From: Dorea_D hominis
GTDB lineage: Bacteria; Bacillota; Clostridia; Lachnospirales; Lachnospiraceae
Direction of reading: 5' to 3'
NCBI RefSeq assembly: GCF_014287705.1
Contig: NZ_JACOOY010000011.1
Location: 1-64,000 of the forward strand
Length of the DNA stretch: 64,000 nt
The notes under the pieces were generated by a model that saw nothing but the letters and a program-made list of their open reading frames with translations, was not told the origin of the DNA and did no database searches. Of the stretch, positions 35,015 through 44,100 are shown piece by piece (positions within the stretch are counted from its first letter, which is position 1; every line of letters begins with the position of its first letter). The position numbers and the translations under genes are program-made.

Positions 35015-35881
35015 ATGTTAGTATCAGCAAAAGAGATGCTTGAAAAAGCAGTTGAAGGTCACTATGCAGTAGGTCAGTTCAACATCAACAATCTGGAGTG
35101 GACAAAAGCAGTACTGAATGCGGCTGAAGAGATGAAATCTCCGGTAATCCTTGGAGTATCTGAAGGAGCAGGAAAGTACATGACTGGATTCAAGACAGTT
35201 GCTGCTATGGTAGAAGCTATGATGGGTGAGCTTGGAACAACAGTTCCGGTTGCTTTACATCTGGATCACGGTACTTACGAAGGAAGTTATAAGTGTATCG
35301 AGGCTGGATTCTCTTCTATCATGTTTGACGGATCTAAATATCCAATCGAAGAGAACGTTGCAAAGACAAAAGAACTGATTGAAGTCTGCAACAAGAAAGG
35401 AATCTCTCTGGAAGCAGAAGTTGGTTCTATCGGCGGAGAAGAAGACGGAGTTATCGGACAGGGTGAGTGTGCTGATCCGAACGAATGTAAGCAGATCGCA
35501 GATCTTGGTGTTACAATGCTTGCAGCAGGTATCGGTAACATTCACGGAAAATATCCTGCAAACTGGGCTGGATTAAGTTTTGAGACTCTGGATGCAATCC
35601 AGAAGCTGACAGGAAAACTGCCACTGGTACTTCATGGTGGAACAGGAATTCCGGATGACATGATCAAAAAGGCAATTGATCTCGGAGTAGCTAAGATCAA
35701 TGTTAATACAGAGTGCCAGCTTTCATTTGCTGATGCAACACGCAAATATATCGAGGCGGGTAAAGATCAGGAAGGAAAAGGCTATGATCCTCGTAAGCTT
35801 TTAAAACCAGGATACGAAGCAATCATCGAAACTGTCAAGGAGAAGATGGAATTATTCGGATCTGTTGGAAAAGCAGAATAA
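35015..35881 (+). CDS. fba: Class II fructose-1,6-bisphosphate aldolase
   Basis: A 288-residue Zn-dependent aldolase of glycolysis. HLDHGTYE near 80 has the Zn ligand and catalytic Asp; EAEVGSIGGEEDG near 130, GNIHGKYP near 177 and LHGGTGIPDDMI near 207 are family blocks with further His ligands. The start is set by GGAGG at 35003. Related tagatose-bisphosphate aldolases differ mainly by context; standing alone, the glycolytic role is most likely. Confidence 0.93.
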   Translation: MLVSAKEMLEKAVEGHYAVGQFNINNLEWTKAVLNAAEEMKSPVILGVSEGAGKYMTGFKTVAAMVEAMMGELGTTVPVALHLDHGTYEGSYKCIEAGFSSIMFDGSKYPIEENVAKTKELIEVCNKKGISLEAEVGSIGGEEDGVIGQGECADPNECKQIADLGVTMLAAGIGNIHGKYPANWAGLSFETLDAIQKLTGKLPLVLHGGTGIPDDMIKKAIDLGVAKINVNTECQLSFADATRKYIEAGKDQEGKGYDPRKLLKPGYEAIIETVKEKMELFGSVGKAE

Positions 35882-35894
35882 TTTCAATTTATAC

Positions 35895-35976
35895 TTGCCT
35901 TTTTCAGACAATTGAGTTATACTAACAGGCGTAGCGAGAACAAAGGCGTTCCAATGAAAGTTGGAGTGCCTTTTTC
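35895..35976 (+). promoter_or_regulatory. glnN promoter and ANTAR-like attenuator
   Basis: TTGCCT (35895-35900), 17 bases and TATACT (35918-35923) start a leader RNA. GAAC-AAAGGC-GTTC (35938-35951) is a small hairpin with an AnnGnn six-base loop, the mark of ANTAR-protein targets. Its 3' arm overlaps the left arm AGGCGTTCCAA (35944-35954) of a terminator that pairs with TTGGAGTGCCT and ends in TTTTT (to 35975). The two folds exclude each other, so an ANTAR protein holding the small hairpin would allow read-through into glnN. Confidence 0.65.
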
Positions 35977-36040
35977 TTACATATTCAACAATATTTGAAT
36001 ACAGACAACAAGACACGATTAAGAAAGGAAACGAAAAGAC

Positions 36041-38152
36041 ATGAGTGAAGCATTGAAAGTAGCTGAAATTTTTGGGGAAGATGTATTTAACGATACTGTC
36101 ATGCAAGAGCGTTTGCCAAAGAAGGTCTATAAAGATCTGAAGAAGATTATCGAAGAGGGAAAAGAATTAGACCTTGCAACAGCAGATGTAATTGCTCACG
36201 AGATGAAAGAGTGGGCGATTGAGAAAGGAGCTACACATTATACACACTGGTTCCAGCCCCTTACAGGAGCTACCGCTGAGAAACATGATTCTTTTATTTC
36301 TGCACCACTGCCGAACGGAAAAGTGCTGATGAGCTTTTCCGGAAAAGAACTGATCAAAGGAGAGCCGGATGCATCTTCATTCCCATCCGGAGGACTTAGA
36401 GCAACATTCGAGGCAAGAGGATATACAGCATGGGACTGTACTTCGCCGGCATTTGTAAGACATGATGCAGCAGGCGCTACACTTTGTATTCCGACAGCAT
36501 TCTGCTCTTACAAAGGAGAAGCACTTGACCAGAAGACACCGCTTCTGCGTTCTATGCAGGCAATCAATGAACAGTCACTGAGACTGCTTCGTTTATTTGG
36601 CAATACAACAGCTAAGAAAGTAACTCCTTCTGTTGGAGCAGAGCAGGAGTATTTCCTTGTAGATGCTGAAAAGTTTGAGCAGAGAAAAGACCTTATTTAT
36701 GCAGGACGTACTTTATTTGGAGCGATGCCTCCAAAAGGACAGGAGATGGACGATCACTATTTCGGAACCATCCGTCAGAGAATTGCCGGATTTATGAAGG
36801 ACGTCAATATTGAACTGTGGAAAGTTGGAGTTGCATCCAAGACACAGCACAACGAAGTTGCACCGGCACAGCATGAGCTTGCACCGATTTACGGTGAAGC
36901 AAATGTAGCTGTTGACCACAACCACCTGGTAATGCAGACATTGAAGAGAGTTGCATGCCAGCATGGAATGAAATGCCTGCTTCATGAGAAACCATTTGCA
37001 GGTGTCAACGGATCCGGTAAACATAACAACTGGTCACTGACTACAGATGATGGTAAAAACCTGTTAGAGCCAGGCAAGACACCTCATGAGAACGTACAGT
37101 TCTTACTGGTGCTGACATGTATCTTGAAAGCAGTAGACAAACACGCAGCACTGCTTCGTGAATCTGCAGCAGATGTAGGAAATGATCACAGACTGGGAGC
37201 AAACGAGGCACCTCCGGCTATCATCTCTATTTTCCTTGGAGATCAGCTTGAAGATGTAATCCGCCAGCTCGTAGATACCGGAGAAGCTACACACAGTCTG
37301 AAAGGCGGAAGACTGGAGACAGGTGTAAGTACACTTCCGGATCTTGCAAAAGATGCAACAGACCGTAACCGTACATCGCCGTTTGCATTTACAGGTAACA
37401 AATTTGAGTTCCGTATGGTAGGATCAAGAGATTCTATTTCCGGATCAAACGTTGTACTTAACACAATCGTAGCAGAAGCATTTGCAGAGGCGTGTGATGT
37501 CCTGGAGAAAGCAGATGACTTCGATATGGCAGTACATGATCTGATCAAGAAATATGCAACAGAGCACCAGAGAATCATTTTCAATGGTAACGGATATGCA
37601 GATGCATGGGTAGAAGAAGCTGAGAGAAGAGGACTTCCGAACATCAAATCTATGGTAGAAGCTGTACCGGCACTGGTAACAGAAGATACAGTATCTATGT
37701 TTGAAAAGTTTAAAGTATTCACAAAGGCAGAGCTTGAGTCACGTGTAGAGATCAAGTATGAGAACTACTCAAAGGCTATCAACATTGAAGCGCGTACAAT
37801 GATCGACATGGCAAGCAAACAGATCATCCCGGCTGTTATCAAATATACAAAATCTCTGGCAGATACAGTACTTGCAGTGAAAGAAGCAGGAGTAGACGCT
37901 TCCGTACAGGCTGGACTGCTGAAAGAGACAAGTGATCTCCTGGCTGCGACAAAGAGCGCACTGGATGCACTCAGTACTGTAACTGATAAGGCAGCAGCTA
38001 TGGATGAAGGTGAAGAGCAGGCAAGATTCTATCACTTCGATGTAGTACCTGCAATGGAAACTCTGCGTACACCGGTTGACAAATTGGAAATGATCGTAGA
38101 CAAAGAAGCATGGCCGATGCCATCATATGGAGATCTGATCTTTGAAGTGTAA
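36041..38152 (+). CDS. glnN: Type III glutamine synthetase
   Basis: A 703-residue GSIII; types I and II are much shorter. THYTHWFQPLTGATAEKHDSF near 67 (cut here in its conserved core THWFQPLTG), GAEQEYFLVD near 198, NEVAPAQHELAPIY near 269 and NGSGKHNNWSL near 325 are catalytic and metal blocks. It makes glutamine from glutamate, ammonia and ATP and is a main route of ammonia assimilation. Expression is probably set by the leader attenuator at 35895-35976. Confidence 0.96.
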   Translation: MSEALKVAEIFGEDVFNDTVMQERLPKKVYKDLKKIIEEGKELDLATADVIAHEMKEWAIEKGATHYTHWFQPLTGATAEKHDSFISAPLPNGKVLMSFSGKELIKGEPDASSFPSGGLRATFEARGYTAWDCTSPAFVRHDAAGATLCIPTAFCSYKGEALDQKTPLLRSMQAINEQSLRLLRLFGNTTAKKVTPSVGAEQEYFLVDAEKFEQRKDLIYAGRTLFGAMPPKGQEMDDHYFGTIRQRIAGFMKDVNIELWKVGVASKTQHNEVAPAQHELAPIYGEANVAVDHNHLVMQTLKRVACQHGMKCLLHEKPFAGVNGSGKHNNWSLTTDDGKNLLEPGKTPHENVQFLLVLTCILKAVDKHAALLRESAADVGNDHRLGANEAPPAIISIFLGDQLEDVIRQLVDTGEATHSLKGGRLETGVSTLPDLAKDATDRNRTSPFAFTGNKFEFRMVGSRDSISGSNVVLNTIVAEAFAEACDVLEKADDFDMAVHDLIKKYATEHQRIIFNGNGYADAWVEEAERRGLPNIKSMVEAVPALVTEDTVSMFEKFKVFTKAELESRVEIKYENYSKAINIEARTMIDMASKQIIPAVIKYTKSLADTVLAVKEAGVDASVQAGLLKETSDLLAATKSALDALSTVTDKAAAMDEGEEQARFYHFDVVPAMETLRTPVDKLEMIVDKEAWPMPSYGDLIFEV

Positions 38153-38226
38153 TCGGTTTTGCGATAGATAAAAGATACGATAAATATGAACTCCTGATTT
38201 TTATAAATTCATTAGAAAATTTTAAG

Positions 38227-38281
38227 AACCTTGCACTTGGAATGGCAACTTGTATGTGCTATCCTAAGTGCAAGGTTTTTT
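38227..38281 (+). terminator. Rho-independent terminator
   Basis: AACCTTGCACTTGG pairs with CCTAAGTGCAAGGTT (imperfect), ending in TTTTTT. It ends glnN. Confidence 0.85.
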
Positions 38282-38316
38282 ATTAGGCACATTTTGCTGA
38301 TTAAGGAGATAATAGA

Positions 38317-38781
38317 ATGACGAAACAGGAATTTCTGGAAAAATTAAGAGCCGCACTTGGCAATGACTTAAGTGGTGCAGTTGTAAGTGAGAATGTGAAT
38401 TATTATAAGCAGTATATTACAGATGAAGTAGCGAAAGGAAAATCCGAAAAAGAAGTGATAGATGAATTGGGAGATCCATGGGCGATTGCCCGTACGATCA
38501 TAGATGCACAGGAGAACCAGGAGTACACAGAAGGTGAATACAGAAGTGAGACCACTGCAAATAGCGAATATGATTCCGTCAAACAGAATAGATATGGCAA
38601 TGTCCATGTATTTGGATTGGACAGCTGGTGGAAGAAACTTCTTCTGATACTGGGGCTTGTTGGAATTATCGTCTTGATCGTGGCGGTGATCGGAGGAATT
38701 ATCAGCATTCTTGCGCCGATCGTTCTTCCGCTTATTGTGTTGATGTGGATTCTCCGGGTAATCGGACAGAGACGAAGATAA
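38317..38781 (+). CDS. DUF1700 / HAAS-domain membrane protein
   Basis: A 154-residue protein. Residues 1-65 (MTKQEFLEKL, YYKQYI, EVIDELGDPWAIAR) form the helical HAAS/DUF1700 domain; two hydrophobic segments (about 108-130 and 132-148) anchor the C-terminus. In related operons such proteins pair with PadR regulators, but none is adjacent. AAGGAGAT lies before the ATG. Confidence 0.8.
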   Translation: MTKQEFLEKLRAALGNDLSGAVVSENVNYYKQYITDEVAKGKSEKEVIDELGDPWAIARTIIDAQENQEYTEGEYRSETTANSEYDSVKQNRYGNVHVFGLDSWWKKLLLILGLVGIIVLIVAVIGGIISILAPIVLPLIVLMWILRVIGQRRR

Positions 38782-38840
38782 GAACTGAAAGCAGAAGAAA
38801 AATTTGATGAATCCCTGTGATAAAAAGAAAAATATAAAGT

Positions 38841-38873
38841 AAAAGACCGATGGGGGAGCCATCGGTCTTTTGA
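38841..38873 (+). terminator. Rho-independent terminator
   Basis: AAAAGACCGATGG pairs with CCATCGGTCTTTT over GGGAG. Confidence 0.85.
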
Positions 38874-38899
38874 GGGGAGTATAAATAATTAATAAGGGG

Positions 38900-38924
38900 T
38901 TGTAGAAAGTAACCTTTCTACAAG
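38900..38924. repeat. Inverted repeat TTGTAGAAAG/CTTTCTACAAG
   Basis: A 10-pair perfect inverted repeat with loop TAAC, just before a TATAAT-like box (38931-38936). A similar repeat lies at 48339-48369. It may be an operator. Confidence 0.45.
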
Positions 38925-39078
38925 TTTAAGTATAATATAGCAAGAGTCAAAAAGCAAGAAAAACCTTAAAAAAATCTTAATATATTTGTAAGCCTGTTTT
39001 TGTGAAAAAGATACATAAAACAGATGCAGATGGACACAATAATCCTGTAACTTAAAAAAGAATTAGGAGGAATTTAAA

Positions 39079-39276
39079 ATGGCAAAAAACTCATCAAACA
39101 TGAATGCATCTGATAAGAATGCTTATGGCAAAAACATCGCAGACAAGAACTCATCTAACAAAAACGGATATAATAAGAATGCATCCAAAAAGAATGCATA
39201 TGGGCAGTCCGACAAGAATGAATCCAATAGAAATTCTTCTGATAGCAACTGCCACGGCTACAAAGAGAGACAGTAA
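39079..39276 (+). CDS. Small Asn/Lys-rich protein, unknown function
   Basis: A 65-residue, very hydrophilic protein made largely of Asn, Lys and Ser with repeated KNAYG/KNSS units. TTAGGAGG lies at a good distance from the ATG. There is no signal peptide or membrane segment. Its composition recalls small spore or disordered proteins, but I do not recognise a family. The frame stays open beyond its TAA for 35 more codons (39277-39381). Confidence 0.55.
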   Translation: MAKNSSNMNASDKNAYGKNIADKNSSNKNGYNKNASKKNAYGQSDKNESNRNSSDSNCHGYKERQ

Positions 39277-39384
39277 TCAGAAAATGGCGTAACAATCCGC
39301 ACTTATAAGACAGTGAAATATGGCGGAAAGAGTGTCAAACTCTATTCGGCATGGTCAAAAGCAGCAAAAGCAAAAATCAAATAA
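39277..39384 (+). pseudogene. Possible 3' remnant of a surface-protein gene
   Basis: Thirty-five codons in the same frame as the small Asn-rich gene, after its TAA, with YKTVKYGGKSVKLYSAWSKA before TAA at 39382-39384. The sequence does not look like the Asn-rich part and has no start of its own. It may be what is left of a longer gene; this is a weak call. Confidence 0.3.
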
Positions 39385-39436
39385 TGTGTGATGCAGTTTG
39401 CGCTTTATGATGGTAGTCATTTATAATGAAGTAAAC

Positions 39437-39483
39437 AAAAAGGCTTCCCTGAAGATACAGGTATTTTCAGGGAAGCCTTTTTT
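39437..39483 (+). terminator. Rho-independent terminator
   Basis: AAAAGGCTTCCCTGAA pairs with TTCAGGGAAGCCTTTT, ending in T-run. Confidence 0.9.
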
Positions 39484-39611
39484 ATATAAAAATCTTCCGG
39501 CAGATATGCAAAGTCATATTCTTTGTTATAAAAACCTTGCGCGCTTTTTTTATGTAGAATATACTAAGAAAGAGTACAAACAGAAAAGTACGGAAGAAAC
39601 AGGAGAAATAT

Positions 39612-40769
39612 ATGAGTAAAATAGAATTGATTGCACCATGCCATTTTGGGTTGGAGGCAGTTTTAAAAAGAGAGATCATAGACCTTGGCTATGATATCGC
39701 AGAAGTAGAAGATGGAAGAGTGACATTTTACGGAGATGAAGACGCAATCTGCCGTGCCAATATTTTCCTGCGGACAGCAGAGAGAATCCTTGTAAAAGCA
39801 GGAAGTTTCAAAGCGGTAACATTTGAAGAATTATTTGACAAGACAAAGAACCTGCCGTGGGAGCGTTATATTCCGAAGAATGGAAAATTCTGGGTTGCCA
39901 AGGCAGCGTCTGTTAAGAGTAAATTATTCAGCCCGTCAGACATCCAGTCTATTATGAAGAAAGCAATGGTCAGACGGCTGCAGGAATATTATGGAATCGA
40001 GTGGTTTCCCGAAGACGGAGCTTCTTATCCGGTACGTGTATTTTTGATGAAAGATATCGTGACAGTAGGAATCGATACATCCGGTGTGTCCCTGCACAAG
40101 AGAGGATACCGTGAAGTTTCCGGCAAAGCGCCGATCACGGAGACTCTGGCAGCAGCACTCATCAAGCTGACACCATGGAAGAAAGACCGTGTATTCGTAG
40201 ATCCGTTCTGCGGAAGTGGAACATTTCCGATAGAAGCTGCAATGATGGCTGCAAATATCGCGCCGGGAATGAATCGTTCCTTCACGGCAGAAGAGTGGAC
40301 GAACCTGATCCCGAAGAAAATGTGGTATGACGTGATCAACGAGGCAAATGATCTGATTAAGGACGATATCGATGTGGACATTCAGGGATATGATATCGAT
40401 GGATCAGTCATTAAGATCGCAAGAAGAAATGCAAGAGAAGCCGGAGTGGATCATCTGATCCATTTTCAGGAGAGAGATGTAAGAAACTTAAGTCATCCGA
40501 AGAAATACGGATTTATCGTGACGAACCCGCCTTACGGAGAACGTCTGGAAGATAAGAAAGACCTGCCGGAACTGTATCGTGCATTTGGCGAGAGCTTTGC
40601 AGGGCTTGACAGCTGGTCAGCTTACATGATTACTTCTTATGAAGATGCACAGCGTTATTTCGGACGGAAAGCGGATAAGAACCGGAAGATTTACAATGGA
40701 ATGTTGAAGACATATTTCTATCAGTTTATGGGACCGAAGCCGCCGAGAAAACCGAGAGAGGAGCAGTAG
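39612..40769 (+). CDS. THUMP-domain RNA N2-guanine methyltransferase (RlmL/YpsC type)
   Basis: A 385-residue protein. The N-terminal THUMP/ferredoxin-like part (about 1-160) binds RNA; the C-terminal Rossmann methyltransferase has VDPFCGSGTFPIEAA near 197 for S-adenosylmethionine and TNPPYGERL near 301 as the catalytic NPPY motif. It is expected to methylate guanine in 23S rRNA. It abuts rdgB with no gap. Confidence 0.9.
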   Translation: MSKIELIAPCHFGLEAVLKREIIDLGYDIAEVEDGRVTFYGDEDAICRANIFLRTAERILVKAGSFKAVTFEELFDKTKNLPWERYIPKNGKFWVAKAASVKSKLFSPSDIQSIMKKAMVRRLQEYYGIEWFPEDGASYPVRVFLMKDIVTVGIDTSGVSLHKRGYREVSGKAPITETLAAALIKLTPWKKDRVFVDPFCGSGTFPIEAAMMAANIAPGMNRSFTAEEWTNLIPKKMWYDVINEANDLIKDDIDVDIQGYDIDGSVIKIARRNAREAGVDHLIHFQERDVRNLSHPKKYGFIVTNPPYGERLEDKKDLPELYRAFGESFAGLDSWSAYMITSYEDAQRYFGRKADKNRKIYNGMLKTYFYQFMGPKPPRKPREEQ

Positions 40770-41387
40770 ATGAAGAAAATAATATTTGCAACAGGAAATG
40801 AGCATAAGATGGTGGAAGTCCGTATGATCCTTGACGGTCTGGGACTGGAGATTCTCTCACAGAAAGAAGCAGAGATTCAGGCAGATGTTGTAGAGGATGG
40901 AACCACATTTGAAGAAAATGCACTGATCAAAGCATCCGAGATTGCGAAAATCGCACATGAGATACCGGAATACAAAGAAGCAGTTGTGATGGCAGATGAT
41001 TCCGGCCTGGAAATCGATTATCTGAACAAAGAGCCTGGAATCTATTCTGCGCGGTACATGGGAGAGGATACTTCCTATGATATTAAAAATCAGGCGCTCT
41101 TAGACCGTCTGGATGGTGTGCCGGACGAAAAACGTACAGCGCGGTTTGTCTGTGCGATCGCAGCTGTACTTCCGGATGGAAGCCATGAAGTTGTGCGCGG
41201 CACGATGGAGGGCATTATTGGTCATGAGATTGCCGGAGAAAACGGATTTGGATATGATCCGATTTTCTATCTGCCGGAATGTGGATGTACCAGCGCAGAA
41301 CTTGCGCCGGAAGAGAAGAACAGACGAAGCCACAGAGGAGAAGGACTTCGGAAAATGCGTGAGATTCTGGAGAATAAGAAGAAATGA
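40770..41387 (+). CDS. rdgB: XTP/dITP diphosphatase
   Basis: A 205-residue HAM1-type enzyme that clears deaminated purine nucleotides (XTP, dITP) to monophosphates. ATGNEHKMVEV (residues 6-16) is the triphosphate grip; ADDSGLEIDYL near 73 holds the catalytic Asp pair; GYDPIFYLPE near 164 and SHRGEGLRKM near 189 complete it. Its stop overlaps the next start by 4 bases. Confidence 0.94.
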   Translation: MKKIIFATGNEHKMVEVRMILDGLGLEILSQKEAEIQADVVEDGTTFEENALIKASEIAKIAHEIPEYKEAVVMADDSGLEIDYLNKEPGIYSARYMGEDTSYDIKNQALLDRLDGVPDEKRTARFVCAIAAVLPDGSHEVVRGTMEGIIGHEIAGENGFGYDPIFYLPECGCTSAELAPEEKNRRSHRGEGLRKMREILENKKK

Positions 41388-41863
41388 AAATACTGATCGT
41401 AAGTGATACACATAAGGCTCACGTATCTCTGGAACAGGTTTTGGAGCGGGAGAAGCCGATTGATATGCTTATCCATCTTGGAGATGTGGAAGGCGGGGCT
41501 GATTATATAGAAGCACTGGCGGACTGTCCGGTACATATCGTTGCAGGAAATAATGACTATTTCAGTGATCTTCCGCAGGAAGAAGAATTCGTTGTGGAAG
41601 GAAATCACATTTTCATTACACATGGACACTATTATTATGTATCTATGGGAGAGAGTGATTTGCTGAAAGAAGCTAAAGGCAGAGACGCTGATGTGGTGAT
41701 GTATGGACATACACATAAGCCATCGCTGCATGAAGAAGACGGCGTGACGATATTGAATCCGGGAAGTATCTCTTACCCGCGTCAGAGCGGGCGTCAGAAG
41801 ACCTATATGATCATGGAGATTGATGCATCGGGCATGCCGGAGATTGAGCTGAAATATGTATAA
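41384..41863 (+). CDS. YfcE/MJ0936-type metallophosphoesterase
   Basis: A 159-residue calcineurin-like phosphodiesterase. Metal ligands: VSDTH (residues 6-10), HLGDVE near 32, GNND near 56, THGHYY near 79 and GHTHKP near 107. YfcE hydrolyses phosphodiesters in vitro; its cell substrate is open. It is last in the methyltransferase-rdgB operon, with ATGA overlap. Confidence 0.88.
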   Translation: MKILIVSDTHKAHVSLEQVLEREKPIDMLIHLGDVEGGADYIEALADCPVHIVAGNNDYFSDLPQEEEFVVEGNHIFITHGHYYYVSMGESDLLKEAKGRDADVVMYGHTHKPSLHEEDGVTILNPGSISYPRQSGRQKTYMIMEIDASGMPEIELKYV

Positions 41864-41906
41864 GAAAAGACATGTAAAAAATTGCAAAAAAAAATCAAAA
41901 AAGTTA

Positions 41907-41935
41907 TTGACAATATTCGAACCTTGCTATATAAT
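41907..41935 (+). promoter_or_regulatory. Promoter of six-tRNA operon
   Basis: TTGACA (41907-41912), 17 bases, TATAAT (41930-41935), a full consensus promoter. Confidence 0.9.
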
Positions 41936-41984
41936 AGCTATTGTGTCACGGAGATACAACAAGATGACACAAAGTAAACAATAT

Positions 41985-42059
41985 CGGGGTGTGGCTCAGC
42001 TTGGCTAGAGCGCCTGGTTTGGGACCAGGAGGTCGCAGGTTCGAATCCTGTCACCCCGA
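41985..42059 (+). tRNA. tRNA-Pro (TGG)
   Basis: Acceptor CGGGGTG/CACCCCG, anticodon arm CCTGG-TTTGGGA-CCAGG. CCA is not encoded. First of a six-tRNA set. Confidence 0.97.
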
Positions 42060-42066
42060 TAATCTT

Positions 42067-42137
42067 GCGGGTGTAGTTCAATGGTAGAACACCAGCCTTC
42101 CAAGCTGGATACGTGGGTTCGATTCCCATCACCCGCT
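42067..42137 (+). tRNA. tRNA-Gly (TCC)
   Basis: Acceptor GCGGGTG/CACCCGC, anticodon arm CCAGC-CTTCCAA-GCTGG. CCA is not encoded. Confidence 0.97.
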
Positions 42138-42193
42138 TTCCGAGTGTCAACAGACATTTGGAAAAGTGATAGTTCTGAGGAGCTTATCCTTAA

Positions 42194-42267
42194 GAGTCTG
42201 TAGCTCAGCTGGATAGAGCAACGGCCTTCTAAGCCGTAGGTCGAGGGTTCGAATCCCCCCAGGCTCG
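42194..42267 (+). tRNA. tRNA-Arg (TCT)
   Basis: Acceptor GAGTCTG/CAGGCTC with one G-T pair, anticodon arm ACGGC-CTTCTAA-GCCGT. CCA is not encoded. Confidence 0.96.
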
Positions 42268-42333
42268 TTAGAACCACAACAATTTAATAATGTGGTACTT
42301 AGTTGGACAGCTATAGTTCGATAAGTAATATAT

Positions 42334-42408
42334 GGTGGGTATGGTGCAGTTGGTTAGCGCGCCAGATTGTGGTTCTGGATATCATGGGTTCGAGTCCCAT
42401 TACCCACC
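42334..42408 (+). tRNA. tRNA-His (GTG)
   Basis: Acceptor GTGGGTA/TACCCAC preceded by the extra G(-1) that pairs with C73; anticodon arm CCAGA-TTGTGGT-TCTGG. Confidence 0.97.
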
Positions 42409-42441
42409 TTTCTTTTTTTCTGTAAAGAGAAAATGTATTAT

Positions 42442-42513
42442 TGGGCTATCGCCAAGCGGTAAGGCACAGGACTTTGACTCCTGCATTCGTTGGTTCGAAT
42501 CCAACTAGCCCAG
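42442..42513 (+). tRNA. tRNA-Gln (TTG)
   Basis: Acceptor TGGGCTA/TAGCCCA, anticodon arm CAGGA-CTTTGAC-TCCTG. CCA is not encoded. Confidence 0.96.
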
Positions 42514-42519
42514 TTATAT

Positions 42520-42592
42520 GGGCGTGTAGCTCAGGTGGTAGAGCACTTGACTTTTAATCAAGTTGTCCGGGGTTCGAATCCCCGCACGCTCA
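42520..42592 (+). tRNA. tRNA-Lys (TTT)
   Basis: Acceptor GGGCGTG/CACGCTC with one G-T pair, anticodon arm CTTGA-CTTTTAA-TCAAG. Last of the set. Confidence 0.97.
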
Positions 42593-42604
42593 CTGAATTA
42601 TAGA

Positions 42605-42634
42605 TGCAAATCCTTTGGGGTTTGCGTTTTTTTG
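42605..42634 (+). terminator. Terminator of tRNA operon
   Basis: GCAAATCC pairs with GGGTTTGC, followed by GTTTTTTTG. Confidence 0.85.
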
Positions 42635-42658
42635 TTTGTGTAGAAAGAAGGAAAAAAA

Positions 42659-43996
42659 GTGGGAAAACACATGTTTTCTAATAAAGCATTGTGGAAACTG
42701 ATGGCACCGTTGGCATTTGATCAGTTGCTAAATTCCATGATGGGAACAGTTGGAACAATGGTAGTCAGCAATCTGGGTTCGGCGGCAATCTCAGCAGTCA
42801 GTCTGGTAGACGCCATCAACGTACTGATCGTTCAGGCGTTTTATGCACTGGCAGCAGGAGGAACAGTTGTATGTTCCCAATATCTTGGATGCAAAAAAGA
42901 AAAAGAAGCAAATGAAGCGGCAAGACAGCTTCTGTTCATCACATTTGTATTGTCTGTGGTGATTGCAGCAATCTGTCTGGCAGCAAATGGACCGCTCCTG
43001 CGGTTGATCTTTGGAGAAGTAGAACCACAGGTTATGAAATATTCCAGACAATATTTTATTATTTCAGCGATATCCTATCCGTTTATTGCGTTGTATGATG
43101 ATGGTTCGTCCATATTCCGTGCACAGGAAAACAGTAAAACGCCGATGATGATTTCACTGTGTGCAAATATTCTGAATCTCATATTAAATATACTGTTTGT
43201 ATGGGGATTTCATATGGAAGTTATCGGTTCGGCAACAGCGACCATGTTGTCGCGTGCATTTTCGATGATTGCAGTGCTGTGTCTTCTGCGTCGTCCGGAA
43301 CTTATTATCCGCCTGAGGGGGTATCTTAGTATTCGCCCTATCTGGTCACAGATCCGCCGGATTCTGTATCTTGGTATTCCGTCGGGAATCGAAAACAGTA
43401 TGTTCCAGTTTGGTAAACTGGCAATCCAGTCTACGGTGTCTATGATGGGGACGGCCGCAATTGCTGCGCAGGGAATGACAAATATCCTGGAAAATCTGAA
43501 TGGTATTCTGGCAATTGGAATAGGTGTCGGACTGATGACGGTAGTCGGAGAATGTATGGGAGCCGGAAGAAAAGATGAGGCAGCCTACTATATTAAGAAG
43601 ATGACAGCCGTGTCAGAAGTTGTCGTGATTGCAAGCTGTCTGCTGATCTTTGCGCTCGTACATCCAATTACGATTTTCGGTGGAATGGAAGCAAAGAGTG
43701 CAAAAATGTGTATTTTCATGGTTGGCTGTATCACCATTGCAAAACCAATTGTGTGGTCGTTGGCATTTATACCGGCATACGGTTTCCGTGCAGCCGGGGA
43801 TGTGAAATTTACGATGGTTACATCGGCGCTCATCATGTGGTTTTGTCGTGTCACACTTGCGATGTTTCTTGCGAGAGTGCTCGGTTTTGGACCGATTGCA
43901 GTATGGATCGGAATGTTCACTGACTGGTCAGTCCGTGCGATTATTTACAGTATCCGCTTTAAAAGTGGAAAATGGATGGAGCATCAGGTTATTTAA
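42659..43996 (+). CDS. MATE-family multidrug/organic exporter
   Basis: A 445-residue membrane protein with twelve hydrophobic segments. It starts at GTG behind GAAGGAAAA, and LMAPLAFDQLLNSMMGTVGT (residues 14-33) is the typical first MATE helix; two halves of six helices follow (second begins near 235, IPSGIENSMFQFGKLA). MATE proteins export cationic drugs or metabolites with Na+ or H+. Its own promoter is not clear; it may be read from the tRNA promoter through the terminator. Confidence 0.9.
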   Translation: MGKHMFSNKALWKLMAPLAFDQLLNSMMGTVGTMVVSNLGSAAISAVSLVDAINVLIVQAFYALAAGGTVVCSQYLGCKKEKEANEAARQLLFITFVLSVVIAAICLAANGPLLRLIFGEVEPQVMKYSRQYFIISAISYPFIALYDDGSSIFRAQENSKTPMMISLCANILNLILNILFVWGFHMEVIGSATATMLSRAFSMIAVLCLLRRPELIIRLRGYLSIRPIWSQIRRILYLGIPSGIENSMFQFGKLAIQSTVSMMGTAAIAAQGMTNILENLNGILAIGIGVGLMTVVGECMGAGRKDEAAYYIKKMTAVSEVVVIASCLLIFALVHPITIFGGMEAKSAKMCIFMVGCITIAKPIVWSLAFIPAYGFRAAGDVKFTMVTSALIMWFCRVTLAMFLARVLGFGPIAVWIGMFTDWSVRAIIYSIRFKSGKWMEHQVI

Positions 43997-44053
43997 GGAA
44001 AATTTTCAAAATGTCCCGGAAATAACAGGAAACAGATGATTATAAAAAACCAG

Positions 44054-44083
44054 TTGACAAATATGCAGAAAATATAGTATATT
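44054..44083 (+). promoter_or_regulatory. tRNA-Leu promoter
   Basis: TTGACA (44054-44059), 18 bases, TATATT (44078-44083). Confidence 0.75.
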
Positions 44084-44100
44084 ATTTAGGCAGTTCGCAT

